A stretch of DNA of 64,000 bases. It comes from Pseudohalocynthiibacter aestuariivivens. GTDB lineage: Bacteria; Pseudomonadota; Alphaproteobacteria; Rhodobacterales; Rhodobacteraceae. A program made the position numbers and the translations under genes. This document shows, piece by piece, positions 39,255-47,773 of this stretch. A model generated the notes under the pieces. It made no database searches. It was not told the DNA's origin and was given only the letters and a program-made list of their open reading frames with translations. Within the stretch, counting starts at the first letter, position 1. Each line of letters begins with the position of its first letter. The stretch is taken from positions 310,001 through 374,000 of the forward strand of contig NZ_JAGFNU010000002.1 of NCBI RefSeq assembly GCF_018457175.1. Direction: 5' to 3'.

Positions 39255-39833
39255 TCACAACTTTGTCAGGCGGCGCCATTCTTCGAGGGCGGGATTATTT
39301 GACGCGACAATAGCCCCTAATTCGAAACTTTGCTCTGAATCGGTTTTGGCGACACCGTTGGTTTGCGTTGCAAGCGTCTGCAATGCGCGGTTGTTTTCGA
39401 CAACCTGCGGCACGCGGGCCAGAGATTGTGCTATCGAACGCTGAAACTCCTGCCCGACAAACTGATGCCGTGCACCGAAATAGAACGACACAATCGCGCC
39501 CAAAAGCCACCATAGCGGTTCTGGCACCAGGCTTAGGCCCTGCATTCGGGAAGCAAACCAAACAGGGTCTGTCATCGACAGGGTGAAGAGGAGCAGTATT
39601 CCAAAGGCCATAGCCGGACGTGGCATCCGGTTCACGCCGTCCATAACCCTGTCAAACCGCCCCTTTTCACGATCCGAGAATTCTTTCGCAAGTTGGTCTA
39701 ATGCGCGCTCTTGCGCTTCGGCATCTCTTTTAGCACCGGCCTCTGCATTTTCGCGAAACACCTCAGCCGTTTCACGAACAACGTTTCGGCCTCCCCCAAA
39801 AACCAGCTCTAACAGATTTCCAATCAGTCCCAT
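39255..39833 (-). CDS. three-TM holin, gene-transfer-agent type
   Basis: The 192-residue protein starts MGLIGNLLELVFGGGRNVV with an amphipathic N-terminus, then a charged helix (residues about 20-65), two strong membrane segments (about 70-88 MAFGILLLFTLSMTDPVW, and 101-117 LWWLLGAIVSFYFGA) and a soluble tail. It fits the GTA_holin_3TM family. AAAGGA precedes the ATG, and it overlaps the endolysin gene by ten bases, giving a holin/endolysin pair. In Rhodobacter capsulatus such a pair releases gene transfer agent particles; the function here is inferred. Confidence 0.8.
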   Translation of the reverse strand: MGLIGNLLELVFGGGRNVVRETAEVFRENAEAGAKRDAEAQERALDQLAKEFSDREKGRFDRVMDGVNRMPRPAMAFGILLLFTLSMTDPVWFASRMQGLSLVPEPLWWLLGAIVSFYFGARHQFVGQEFQRSIAQSLARVPQVVENNRALQTLATQTNGVAKTDSEQSFELGAIVASNNPALEEWRRLTKL

Positions 39834-40435
39834 GCTGCTGTCCTTTCCTGATGTTTCTGTGCCGAAAGGTGGTATTTTGCGGAAATGAATTCTTCGGCCC
39901 TGACGATCCATCCCCCTTTTCCACCGTCCCTTCGACGCGCGTATTTGCGGCTTTTCGGGCGCACGTCAGCAAGGCTGTAATAGTAATTTCGCCTGGCGAT
40001 CCCGTAGGCCTCATTAAGGAAGTTTTGTGCGGACTGTTGCGCTGCATTTGCGGCGCGTGACGTTTCTGAGCCAATAATCCCATCAACCTGTACAGAATGC
40101 CCCATTTCGACGAGCAAACGTTGAAGGATTTTAACCGCATTTGCGCCTGCGTTCACATGCATATCAAACACGCTGGCCTGAATTTGCGCAGGTAGGTTAT
40201 CAATCCCGGGGCGTTTGAAGTAGTGTTCCAGAAAAATATCAACCGCCTGACGGCGACTTAACTGCGCAACGTCAACACTTGTGACCTGCCCATCTCCAGT
40301 CAGATCAATGCCAAGTCTGCGCATCGTGTGAAGGGTTACGCCAAATTTGGTCGCGCCACCTGGGTCATCCCGGTCATTCACATAGCCGCCTTCACGGGCG
40401 ACGATGCTTTCTGCAATTTCTTTGGCGGTTCGCAT
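39824..40435 (-). CDS. endolysin, GH108-family N-acetylmuramidase with peptidoglycan-binding domain
   Basis: The 203-residue protein has a GH108 domain with the catalytic Glu15 in REGGYVNDRDDPGGATKFGV (14-33), and a loop DLTGDGQVTSVD (about 45-56) that looks like a calcium-binding EF-hand/dockerin loop. The C-terminal half is the predicted peptidoglycan-binding domain (GVDGIIGSET-like VQVDGIIGSETSRA). There is no signal peptide, so it needs the holin to reach the wall. It lies between ccmE (87 bp) and the holin (overlap). Confidence 0.87.
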   Translation of the reverse strand: MRTAKEIAESIVAREGGYVNDRDDPGGATKFGVTLHTMRRLGIDLTGDGQVTSVDVAQLSRRQAVDIFLEHYFKRPGIDNLPAQIQASVFDMHVNAGANAVKILQRLLVEMGHSVQVDGIIGSETSRAANAAQQSAQNFLNEAYGIARRNYYYSLADVRPKSRKYARRRDGGKGGWIVRAEEFISAKYHLSAQKHQERTAAWD

Positions 40436-40522
40436 AGTGCCTCCGTTGCTAAATTCGCATCAGAGGATGTTCAACCTGGGTTAACGAACGCCTTTTTCAC
40501 AGTTCGCTGCGTTAGACTCCGT

Positions 40523-40963
40523 TTACTCCGGTTCCTGGTAAACGCCCTGCTCCTTCAGTGCATCAACAACTTCTTTTGGCATATAGGTTTCGTCGTGTTT
40601 CGCTAATATTTCAGTGGCTTCAAAGACACCATTCATGTATGTGCCGGTGCCAATCATACCCTGACCTTCCGAGAAAAGATCAGGCAACACACCCTTGTAA
40701 ACCACGTCAACCGTTGCACCACCGTCGGTCACACGGAACCGGATGACTTCGCCCTGTCCGCGTTCAATCGAACCTTCTTCGACCAAGCCACCTAGGCGAA
40801 ACACTTCGCTCTCAACCGGAGGCGTTTCGACCACCTGCGAAGGTGATCGGAAAAAATTTATTCCATCTCGCATTGCGTAACCGATCAGGGCAGTCGACAA
40901 CGCCAGCGCCACGACCGCGACCAAAATAACCTGAATTCTGCGTGTTTTTTTAAGTGATTTCAT
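40523..40963 (-). CDS. ccmE: periplasmic heme chaperone CcmE
   Basis: This 146-residue protein has an N-terminal anchor (about 10-29) and an OB-fold domain with the heme-binding His123 and Tyr127 in AKHDETYMP. It receives heme from CcmC/CcmABD and passes it to CcmF. It starts four bases after the argC stop. Confidence 0.96.
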   Translation of the reverse strand: MKSLKKTRRIQVILVAVVALALSTALIGYAMRDGINFFRSPSQVVETPPVESEVFRLGGLVEEGSIERGQGEVIRFRVTDGGATVDVVYKGVLPDLFSEGQGMIGTGTYMNGVFEATEILAKHDETYMPKEVVDALKEQGVYQEPE

Positions 40964-40967
40964 ATCT

Positions 40968-41996
40968 TTATGGGAAAACCGGGGCCAGCATTAACCCGGC
41001 GGTTTCATCCTCTCCAAGCATAAGGTTTGCGTTTTGAAGCGCCTGACCAGATGACCCTTTGGTCAGGTTGTCCAGTGCAGCTATGACAATCGTCCGCCCC
41101 GCAATACGGTCACCAACAACGCCGACGTGGCAGAAATTTGAACCCCGTACATGGCGTGTCGACGGATGTTCGCCGAATGGCAGCATTACGATAAAGGGCT
41201 CATTCTTATAAGCGTCTGCGAGCGTCTTGTGGATGACCTTCGGATCGCCTTTTACATAGACCGTCGCGACAATTCCCCGATTTGCAGGCAATAGATGTGG
41301 CGTAAACTGGACTTTGACAGGCCGTCCGGCCACTGCCGAAAACTCCTGATCAAATTCTGCCAGATGCCGATGCGCCCCACCCACTGCATAAGCATGCGCG
41401 CCTTCAGACAACTCGGCATGCAATAGGTTTTCCTTCAGTGACCTTCCCGCACCACTGACACCGGTCTTCAGATCAATAATAATCTCGTCGAGATCTATTA
41501 TCCCGGCCGCAATCAATGGCCGCAGTGCAAACTGCCCGGTTGCCGCATTGCACCCGGTTCCGGCCACAAGGCGTGCCGCTGAAATGTCATCACGGTAAAA
41601 CTCGGTCAGCCCGTAAACCGCTTCGCCCTGCAATTCAGGTGCGGAATGGGGTTTACCATACCATTTTTCGTATTCCGCCAGATCGCGCAGCCGAAAATCA
41701 GCGGACAGGTCAACAACCTTAATTTTACTTGGCAATTTTTTTATGACGGCCTGGCTCGTTGCATGCGGCAAAGCGCAAAACACGAGATCGACATGCGTAA
41801 AATCAATCTCGTCAATTTTGACAAGTTTAGGTAATGACAAGTGCCGTAGATGGGGAAAAACATCTCCCATTTGCATGCCCGCCTTACGATCAGCAGATAG
41901 CGCAGTAATTTCCATGCTGGGATGGGTTGCGATTAACCGGATCAGTTCTGCACCGGTGTAACCAGAAGCGCCAAGAATAGCGATTTTATGAGTCAT
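40968..41996 (-). CDS. argC: N-acetyl-gamma-glutamyl-phosphate reductase
   Basis: The 342-residue protein is the third enzyme of arginine synthesis. It has the NADP-binding start [18 protein letters not shown] (4-21), catalytic Cys in [11 protein letters not shown] (about 150) and the C-terminal [14 protein letters not shown] segment. The ATG at 41996 is chosen because the Rossmann fold starts there; the ORF extension of 51 codons has no family resemblance. Confidence 0.96.
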   Translation of the reverse strand: MTHKIAILGASGYTGAELIRLIATHPSMEITALSADRKAGMQMGDVFPHLRHLSLPKLVKIDEIDFTHVDLVFCALPHATSQAVIKKLPSKIKVVDLSADFRLRDLAEYEKWYGKPHSAPELQGEAVYGLTEFYRDDISAARLVAGTGCNAATGQFALRPLIAAGIIDLDEIIIDLKTGVSGAGRSLKENLLHAELSEGAHAYAVGGAHRHLAEFDQEFSAVAGRPVKVQFTPHLLPANRGIVATVYVKGDPKVIHKTLADAYKNEPFIVMLPFGEHPSTRHVRGSNFCHVGVVGDRIAGRTIVIAALDNLTKGSSGQALQNANLMLGEDETAGLMLAPVFP

Positions 41997-42081
41997 GTCG
42001 GACTTTCGTGCGTTTTGTACAAAATGCATTTCTAAATTGCGCATTCTGTAGAGAATTAGGGATAAAAAGGCGGGTCCGCAA

Positions 42082-42894
42082 TCACGCGGGTTGAAACGCG
42101 ATTTTTCGTCGCAGGAATTGCGTGGCTTTGTTAGAAACACGCGCCGCATCCCCTGTGGTCAGAAAGGCGGACTCCTGCCCTTCCCCAAGCATCTTTGGGT
42201 GCCGTGTCAGATAATCTGCAAGGCTTTCCGCGACCAGATTTGCCTGGCTATAAACAGCGACATCCGGCCCCAATGCCTCTTGAAACGCGGCGTCCATAAG
42301 CGGGTAATGAGTGCAGCCCAAAATTGCGGCCTCGGGGTTTGGCATTCTGCGTTTCAGCGCCTCTACGTGGCTTCTGACCAGCGCTTCCGCCAAAATTTCA
42401 TCACCTTCTTCAATGGCATCGACCAGCCCACCGCAGGGCTGTGCTTCGACATCAACACCAATCGCACGAAACGCAAGTTCACGCTGAAACGCACGGCTTG
42501 AAACGGTTGCTGGTGTTGCAAACAATGCGACGTGCTTCACCGCGACCTCACGTGGGGGCGAATTGTCACCCCACTGCCGCTCCGTCAGCGCTTCAATTAA
42601 CGGGACGAAAACGCCCAGTACACGTTTATCTGTGGGGATCCAGCTTTCCTGCATCCGCCGCAACGCCGCCGCAGAGGCCGTATTGCAGGCCAAAACCACA
42701 AGGTCACACCCGGCATCCCACAGCCGTTGGACCCCGGCACAGGTCAATTCATAAACATCGTCGGCATCCCGCACCCCATAAGGTGCATGGGCATTATCTC
42801 CATAGTAAACAAACGGAACATCTGGCAGCCGTTTTGTCACAGCTTCCATCACGGTCAACCCGCCCAGACCAGAATCAAATATGCCGACCGCCAT
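42082..42894 (-). CDS. murI: glutamate racemase
   Basis: The 270-residue protein makes D-glutamate for peptidoglycan. It has both catalytic cysteines, in [14 protein letters not shown] (about 70) and [14 protein letters not shown] (about 190), and opens with [19 protein letters not shown] is five bases upstream of the ATG. It is 85 bp upstream of argC on the same strand. Confidence 0.95.
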   Translation of the reverse strand: MAVGIFDSGLGGLTVMEAVTKRLPDVPFVYYGDNAHAPYGVRDADDVYELTCAGVQRLWDAGCDLVVLACNTASAAALRRMQESWIPTDKRVLGVFVPLIEALTERQWGDNSPPREVAVKHVALFATPATVSSRAFQRELAFRAIGVDVEAQPCGGLVDAIEEGDEILAEALVRSHVEALKRRMPNPEAAILGCTHYPLMDAAFQEALGPDVAVYSQANLVAESLADYLTRHPKMLGEGQESAFLTTGDAARVSNKATQFLRRKIAFQPA

Positions 42895-43043
42895 TTCAGC
42901 CTCGTGTTTGCGTCTTTCGGAGTTCAAACTTAATCACTCTGGGTCTGAGCCCGATTTAAGATAGCTCATACGTCGCTTTGCACAGGAAATCCACTGTGCC
43001 TTTTCTTCAATTGCATCTGAGGACGTTGGCAAATCAGATTGAT

Positions 43044-46000
43044 CTACTCTGCTGCTTGTTCCATCGGGGCCCCACCTGCCCTGAACATTGCCAAAAGCTC
43101 TTCACGTCTTTTCGCAGCCTTCGCTTCATTTGCTACTTTGACCGGCCCAAAACCACGGATATCCAATGGTAGGCGCGCGCGCGCGATGGCAACTTCCAGA
43201 GTCTCTGAAGTCACTTTTTCCAGAATTTCTTTTATATCCGCCTCGTACTGGCGGATCAGGGCGCGTTCCATTTTTCTTTCTGCAGCATAACCGAAAGGGT
43301 CAAAAGGAGTTCCTCGAAGCCGCTTAAGGCGTGCCAAAACGCCGAAGACCCGCACCATCCAGCCCCCGAATTCGCGTTTTTTTGGCCGCCCGTTCGCACC
43401 CTTACCGCCAAATATTGGCGGTGCGAGATGGAACTGCGGTTTGAAATCGCCTTCAAATTCAGTCTTTGCTTTGGCTTCAGTTTCCAGCAGCAGACGCGCG
43501 ACTTCGTATTCGTCCTTGTAGGCCAGTAATTTGTAATATCCTTCAGCCAAAGCTTCTTTCAGTGCTGGTTCGGACGCTCTTTCAACAAACTTGCGATACC
43601 GCCTTGCCAGCTGGGCAGACTGATACGCTATCAAATGATCCGCGCGAAAATTTATCTTTTCGTCCAGTGTTTTTGGAAGTTCAACAATATCGCTTTTGCC
43701 CAAGCTTGCCACCTCGTCAGGGGCGTGAGCGGCCCAGCGACCCAGTTCAAAGGCACGTTTATTGCCCTCAACCGCAGTGCCGTTCAACTCGATTGCGTCG
43801 AGTATTGCTTCATAGCTAAGTGGCACCAAGCCACGCTGCCACGCGGCACCAAGCATCATCATGTTTGAAAAGATCGAATCCCCCAGCAGGCGTTTTGCAA
43901 TTTCAGACGCATCAAAGAGGTGCAGGTTTCCCTGCAGGCGCGCCTCCAGTGCAAGTTGCAACTGATCTGTCGGCAAGCGGAATTCTGTGTCTTTCGTGAA
44001 ATCCCCCGTCATGATTTCGTGGCTGTTGACGACAGCGCCTGTGCGGCCGGTTTTCATCAAACCAAGTGTTTTTGCCCCGGCTGTGGTAACCAGATCGCCG
44101 CCAATGACCGCGTCTGCCTCACCGGTCGCAACCCGGATCGCGCTGATGTCTGCCGGGGTGTTGGCAAGCCTGCAATGGATGTGGACTGCCCCGCCTTTTT
44201 GCGCCAGACCGGCCATTTCCATCATCCCGGCACCCTTTCCGTCGATATGTGCCGCCATCGCCATGATTGCGCCGATCGTTACAACGCCCGTGCCGCCGAC
44301 GCCTGTGATCACCACGTTATGTGTTTGCTCAATCTCGGGCAATTTTGGTAACGGCAGACTCGGAATCTCGAATTCTGCTGCTGCCTGTTTGCGCGGTTTG
44401 GCTCCCTCAAGCGTCACGAAAGACGGGCAAAACCCGTTTACGCAGGAAAAATCCTTGTTGCAGGACGATTGATCAATCGCCCGCTTACGGCCGAGTTCGG
44501 TTTCGACCGGAACAATTGACACGCAGTTTGATTGCACTCCGCAGTCCCCACAGCCTTCGCATACATCTGTGTTGATAAAGACGCGCTTATCCGGATCTGG
44601 AAACAGCCCACGTTTTCTGCGGCGGCGTTTTTCAGCAGCACAGGTTTGCACATAAAGGATGACGGATACACCTTTGACTTCGCGTAGCTTTTTCTGAACC
44701 TGCATCAACTCTTCGCGCGGGTGAATGCGTATGCCTTTTGGGAATGCCGCAAAATCAACATCCTCTTTCTCGTCATAGACCAATGCGATGTCTTTCGCAC
44801 CCATTGCCATGACTTCGCGGGCAATTCTTTGCGCAGTCAGCCCACCTTCGTTGGTCTGGCCACCGGTCATTGCAACCGCGTCATTGAACAGGATTTTGTA
44901 TGTAATGTTCGTGCCTGACGCCAAAGCTGCCCGGATCGCCATAATGCCTGAGTGATTGTAGGTACCGTCGCCCAAATTCTGAAACACATGTTCGCGTTTT
45001 GAAAATGGCGCTTCACCAACCCAATTCGCACCCTCGCCCCCCATCTGCGTGAAACCCACGGTGTCACGGTCCATCCATTGCACCATGTAGTGGCAGCCGA
45101 TACCCGCATATGCACGGCTTCCGTCTGGCAGTTTGGTCGAAGAGTTGTGCGGACAACCTGAACAAAAATACGGCAAGCGCGAGGCGATTTCCTTGGCATT
45201 GTCGGCCTTTTTTGCATCGCTCAGCATTTCAAGACCGGCCTTAATTCGATCTGTCCCCCGGCCTTCCTCGACCAGTATTTTTCCGAGGTTTCCAGCGATC
45301 ATGATCGGATCAAGCGCGAAACGCGTTGGGAACAGTTCCTCTCCCTCTTTGTGCCAGCCATAGACGCGCCGCCCTTGCCGGTCATCAAAGATCGCCTCTT
45401 TAACCTGCACTTCAATCAGTTTACGTTTTTCCTCTACCACAACAATCAGGTCGAGCCCCTCGGCCCAATCATGAAAACCGTCCATGTCCAGCGGCCAGAC
45501 CTGCCCGACCTTGTATGTCGTAATACCCAGTCTTTCGGCCTCATTGGCATCCAGGCCCAGCAGATCAAGCGCATGAACCAGATCAAGCCAGTTTTTACCT
45601 GCTGCGACAAAACCTATTTTTGCGCCGGACTTACCCCAGACACGGTGATTTATTTTATTCGCTTTAGCAAAGGCTTCTGCAGCGAACCTCTTGTAATCAA
45701 TCATCCGGGTTTCCTGGGCAACCGGTGTGTCAGCCAGCCGAATATTCAAACCACCATCGGGTGTTGAAAATTCTGGTATCACAAAATTCATTCTGTTTGG
45801 ATTTCCATCAATGACGGCGGTCGCCTCGACAGTGTCTTTCATTGTCTTGAGTCCAACCCAAACACCTGCAAACCGGCTAAGCGCCCAGCCATAAAGCCCG
45901 TAGTCCAGGATTTCCTGCACTCCCGCAGGGGATACGATTGGCATATAGGCATCAACCATCGCCCAGTCAGACTGGTGCAATGTGGTTGAGCTTTCGCCGG

Positions 46001-46445
46001 TATGGTCGTCACCCATTGCCATCAGCACACCGCCGTTTGGTGATGTACCGGCCATATTCGCGTGACGCATCACATCGCCGGAACGGTCGACCCCCGGCCC
46101 TTTGCCGTACCAAAGCCCAAAAACGCCGTCATATTTGCCTTCGCCACGCAATTCGGCCTGCTGGCTTCCCCAGAGCGCAGTGGCTGCGAGGTCTTCGTTA
46201 AGGCCCGGCTCAAACCGAACGTCAGCCGCATCAAGAACCTTTTTGGCCTTGCTCATCTGCTGATCAACTGCTCCTAAAGGGGAGCCACGATATCCGGTGA
46301 CATAACCAGCAGTCTTTAACCCTGCGGCCGCATCCCGTGCTTTTTGAGTCAAAACCAGACGAACCAATGCCTGTGTCCCATTTAGCAACACGGGCGATTT
46401 ATTCAGATCAAAGCGGTCCTTAAGACTTACATTTTGGCGACCCAT
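43044..46445 (-). CDS. indolepyruvate ferredoxin oxidoreductase, fused alpha/beta/gamma
   Basis: The 1133-residue protein oxidatively decarboxylates aryl-pyruvates from aromatic amino acids to acyl-CoA. Order: N-terminal pyrimidine-type thiamine domain (about 20-220, TGYRGSPLGAVDQQM), C-terminal thiamine domain (GIGCHYM-VQWMDRDT region), a ferredoxin-like cluster segment (CEGCGDCGVQSNCVSIVP, about 655-672), and a gamma domain (GVGGTGVVTIGAIMAMAAH) with helical tail. A very strong ribosome binding site (GGAGGTG) fixes the ATG. It is divergent from a LysR gene over a palindromic operator. Confidence 0.95.
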   Translation of the reverse strand: MGRQNVSLKDRFDLNKSPVLLNGTQALVRLVLTQKARDAAAGLKTAGYVTGYRGSPLGAVDQQMSKAKKVLDAADVRFEPGLNEDLAATALWGSQQAELRGEGKYDGVFGLWYGKGPGVDRSGDVMRHANMAGTSPNGGVLMAMGDDHTGESSTTLHQSDWAMVDAYMPIVSPAGVQEILDYGLYGWALSRFAGVWVGLKTMKDTVEATAVIDGNPNRMNFVIPEFSTPDGGLNIRLADTPVAQETRMIDYKRFAAEAFAKANKINHRVWGKSGAKIGFVAAGKNWLDLVHALDLLGLDANEAERLGITTYKVGQVWPLDMDGFHDWAEGLDLIVVVEEKRKLIEVQVKEAIFDDRQGRRVYGWHKEGEELFPTRFALDPIMIAGNLGKILVEEGRGTDRIKAGLEMLSDAKKADNAKEIASRLPYFCSGCPHNSSTKLPDGSRAYAGIGCHYMVQWMDRDTVGFTQMGGEGANWVGEAPFSKREHVFQNLGDGTYNHSGIMAIRAALASGTNITYKILFNDAVAMTGGQTNEGGLTAQRIAREVMAMGAKDIALVYDEKEDVDFAAFPKGIRIHPREELMQVQKKLREVKGVSVILYVQTCAAEKRRRRKRGLFPDPDKRVFINTDVCEGCGDCGVQSNCVSIVPVETELGRKRAIDQSSCNKDFSCVNGFCPSFVTLEGAKPRKQAAAEFEIPSLPLPKLPEIEQTHNVVITGVGGTGVVTIGAIMAMAAHIDGKGAGMMEMAGLAQKGGAVHIHCRLANTPADISAIRVATGEADAVIGGDLVTTAGAKTLGLMKTGRTGAVVNSHEIMTGDFTKDTEFRLPTDQLQLALEARLQGNLHLFDASEIAKRLLGDSIFSNMMMLGAAWQRGLVPLSYEAILDAIELNGTAVEGNKRAFELGRWAAHAPDEVASLGKSDIVELPKTLDEKINFRADHLIAYQSAQLARRYRKFVERASEPALKEALAEGYYKLLAYKDEYEVARLLLETEAKAKTEFEGDFKPQFHLAPPIFGGKGANGRPKKREFGGWMVRVFGVLARLKRLRGTPFDPFGYAAERKMERALIRQYEADIKEILEKVTSETLEVAIARARLPLDIRGFGPVKVANEAKAAKRREELLAMFRAGGAPMEQAAE

Positions 46446-46481
46446 CGCGCACCTCCATCGGATATATTCTAACACGGATAA

Positions 46482-46502
46482 TAGGTCATAATTAGTGACC
46501 TA
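46482..46502. promoter_or_regulatory. LysR-type operator between IOR and the LysR gene
   Basis: Perfect inverted repeat TAGGTCA (46482-46488), spacer TAATTAG, TGACCTA (46496-46502). Inside it is T-N11-A (T46486, A46498), the form recognised by LysR regulators. It lies 37 bp upstream of the oxidoreductase start and 100 bp upstream of the LysR ATG. Confidence 0.7.
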
Positions 46503-46602
46503 CAAAGCGAATTTTGTTTCGATTTTGGTGTTTTGGCGCTAAAAGTCGCAGTTTGAAACTCTGGCCAACATTTTGGCCGATTTTGTATATGGTTCGGAAA
46601 GT

Positions 46603-47520
46603 ATGGATTGGGATAAGCTAAGAATATTTCACGCGGTAGCAGACGCAGGCAGCCTAACCCATGCTGGTGAGGCTCTTCATCTGTCTCAATCTGCGGTTAG
46701 CCGGCAGATTCGTGCTCTGGAAGAAAGCCTGAACGCTACTCTTTTCCATCGCCACGCCCGTGGGCTGATTCTTACCGAGCAAGGTGAACTCCTGTTTGAT
46801 GCGACCAATGCCATGAACAAACGGCTTGACGCAGCGGCCGCGCGCATTCGCGACAGCGAAGAAGAAGTGTTTGGCGAGTTGCGTGTCACGACCACCACCG
46901 GATTTGGCTTGCTCTGGCTCGCGCCGCGCCTGCCCCATCTTTACAGAAAGTACCCCGAACTCAAAATCGACCTTATGCTTGAGGAAAAGGTGCTCGATCT
47001 GCCGATGCGTGAAGCAGACGTTGCGATCCGGATGAAAGAACCAAGTCAGGCTGACCTCGTTCGCAAACGTCTGATGACGGTAAAAATGAAACTCTATGCC
47101 TCCAAAGAATATCTGGAGAAAACTGGCGTTCCTGAAAAACTAGAGGATCTGCACGCGCACCGACTGCTTTGTCAAAGCACGACAAGCGCTCAGGTTTCCG
47201 CTGGCTCAAGCTTTGTTCAGCGTCTTTTGACTTATGATATTCCATCGCTCTTAACTGTGAATAACTACTTCGGCGTTCTTCAAGGGGTATTGCATCATCT
47301 TGGTATCGGCGTTTTGCCGGACTATGTGATTGAAGATTTTCCAGCACTTATTCCAGTACTGCCCGAAATCGAATCAAACGAGATTCCAGTCTATCTGGCC
47401 TACCCGGAAGAACTGCGCCAATCACAGCGCATTGCTGCGTTTCGTGACTTTGTTCAGGATGAAATTATCACCTATCGCAAGAACCAACGAAAAATCGCTG
47501 AAAACGCCGCTATGCAATAG
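46603..47520 (+). CDS. LysR-family transcriptional regulator
   Basis: The 305-residue protein has an N-terminal winged helix-turn-helix (SLTHAGEALHLSQSAVSRQIRALE, about 17-40) and a LysR substrate-binding domain (about 85-290). The start MDWDKLRIFHAV is the family's usual opening; an ORF extension 10 codons upstream does not match. The divergent indolepyruvate oxidoreductase gene, with a T-N11-A palindrome between, is its likely target. Confidence 0.92.
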   Translation: MDWDKLRIFHAVADAGSLTHAGEALHLSQSAVSRQIRALEESLNATLFHRHARGLILTEQGELLFDATNAMNKRLDAAAARIRDSEEEVFGELRVTTTTGFGLLWLAPRLPHLYRKYPELKIDLMLEEKVLDLPMREADVAIRMKEPSQADLVRKRLMTVKMKLYASKEYLEKTGVPEKLEDLHAHRLLCQSTTSAQVSAGSSFVQRLLTYDIPSLLTVNNYFGVLQGVLHHLGIGVLPDYVIEDFPALIPVLPEIESNEIPVYLAYPEELRQSQRIAAFRDFVQDEIITYRKNQRKIAENAAMQ

Positions 47521-47556
47521 GCGCATAGCGGCATTGCTGCTGTGCGGCATTTTTTC
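47506..47556 (+). terminator. possible terminator at the end of the LysR gene
   Basis: Hairpin GCCGCTATGC, loop AATAGGC, GCATAGCGGC overlaps the stop codon. A T tract (six T) appears about 17 bases later at 47550, so the structure is not a textbook intrinsic terminator. Confidence 0.4.
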
Positions 47557-47558
47557 CC

Positions 47559-47587
47559 TTGAAAGAAACACACTCCGCCCATAAATC
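47559..47587 (+). promoter_or_regulatory. sigma-70-like promoter for the candidate sRNA
   Basis: TTGAAA (47559-47564), 16-17 bp spacer, ATAAAT/TAAATC (47581-47587). The predicted start is about 47593. Confidence 0.55.
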
Positions 47588-47592
47588 AAGCA

Positions 47593-47675
47593 TCGAAGTC
47601 GGTGATTGAGCATTCTCTCATCACTTCAACCTCCCTGTTGGACTTCGGCCGAGCTTTTAGCTCGGCCTTTTTTTT
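47593..47675 (+). ncRNA. candidate small RNA, MmgR/suhB (alpha-r8)-like
   Basis: About 83 nt between a promoter-like element and a strong terminator. A 5' hairpin with one bulge (GTGATTGAG...CTCATCAC, 47602-47624) is followed by a single-stranded stretch with CCTCCCT (47630-47636), then the terminator hairpin. This hairpin / CU-rich linker / terminator order is that of the MmgR family of alphaproteobacterial Hfq-dependent RNAs, known in Sinorhizobium for a role in polyhydroxybutyrate control. The family name is from memory and rests on this short motif. Confidence 0.55.
47647..47675 (+). terminator. strong intrinsic terminator before purL
   Basis: GGCCGAGC, loop TTTTA, GCTCGGCC, then eight T. 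It lies about 100 bp upstream of the purL start and belongs to the sRNA-like transcript. It could otherwise be a leader terminator for purL. Confidence 0.92.
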
Positions 47676-47773
47676 CGCCCTTACAAAACCCCTGTGCTTC
47701 TTTGGCTCTTTCCCCGTCAGGCGCATTCCCTTATGAGATGCGCCATCCAATGCCGTTAGGGGACAACCTTTTC

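Noticed and set aside
47606-47773. 56-codon N-terminal extension of PurL
   Set aside because: It runs through the sRNA terminator and has no family similarity; the ATG at 47774 has a ribosome binding site and the family's usual length.
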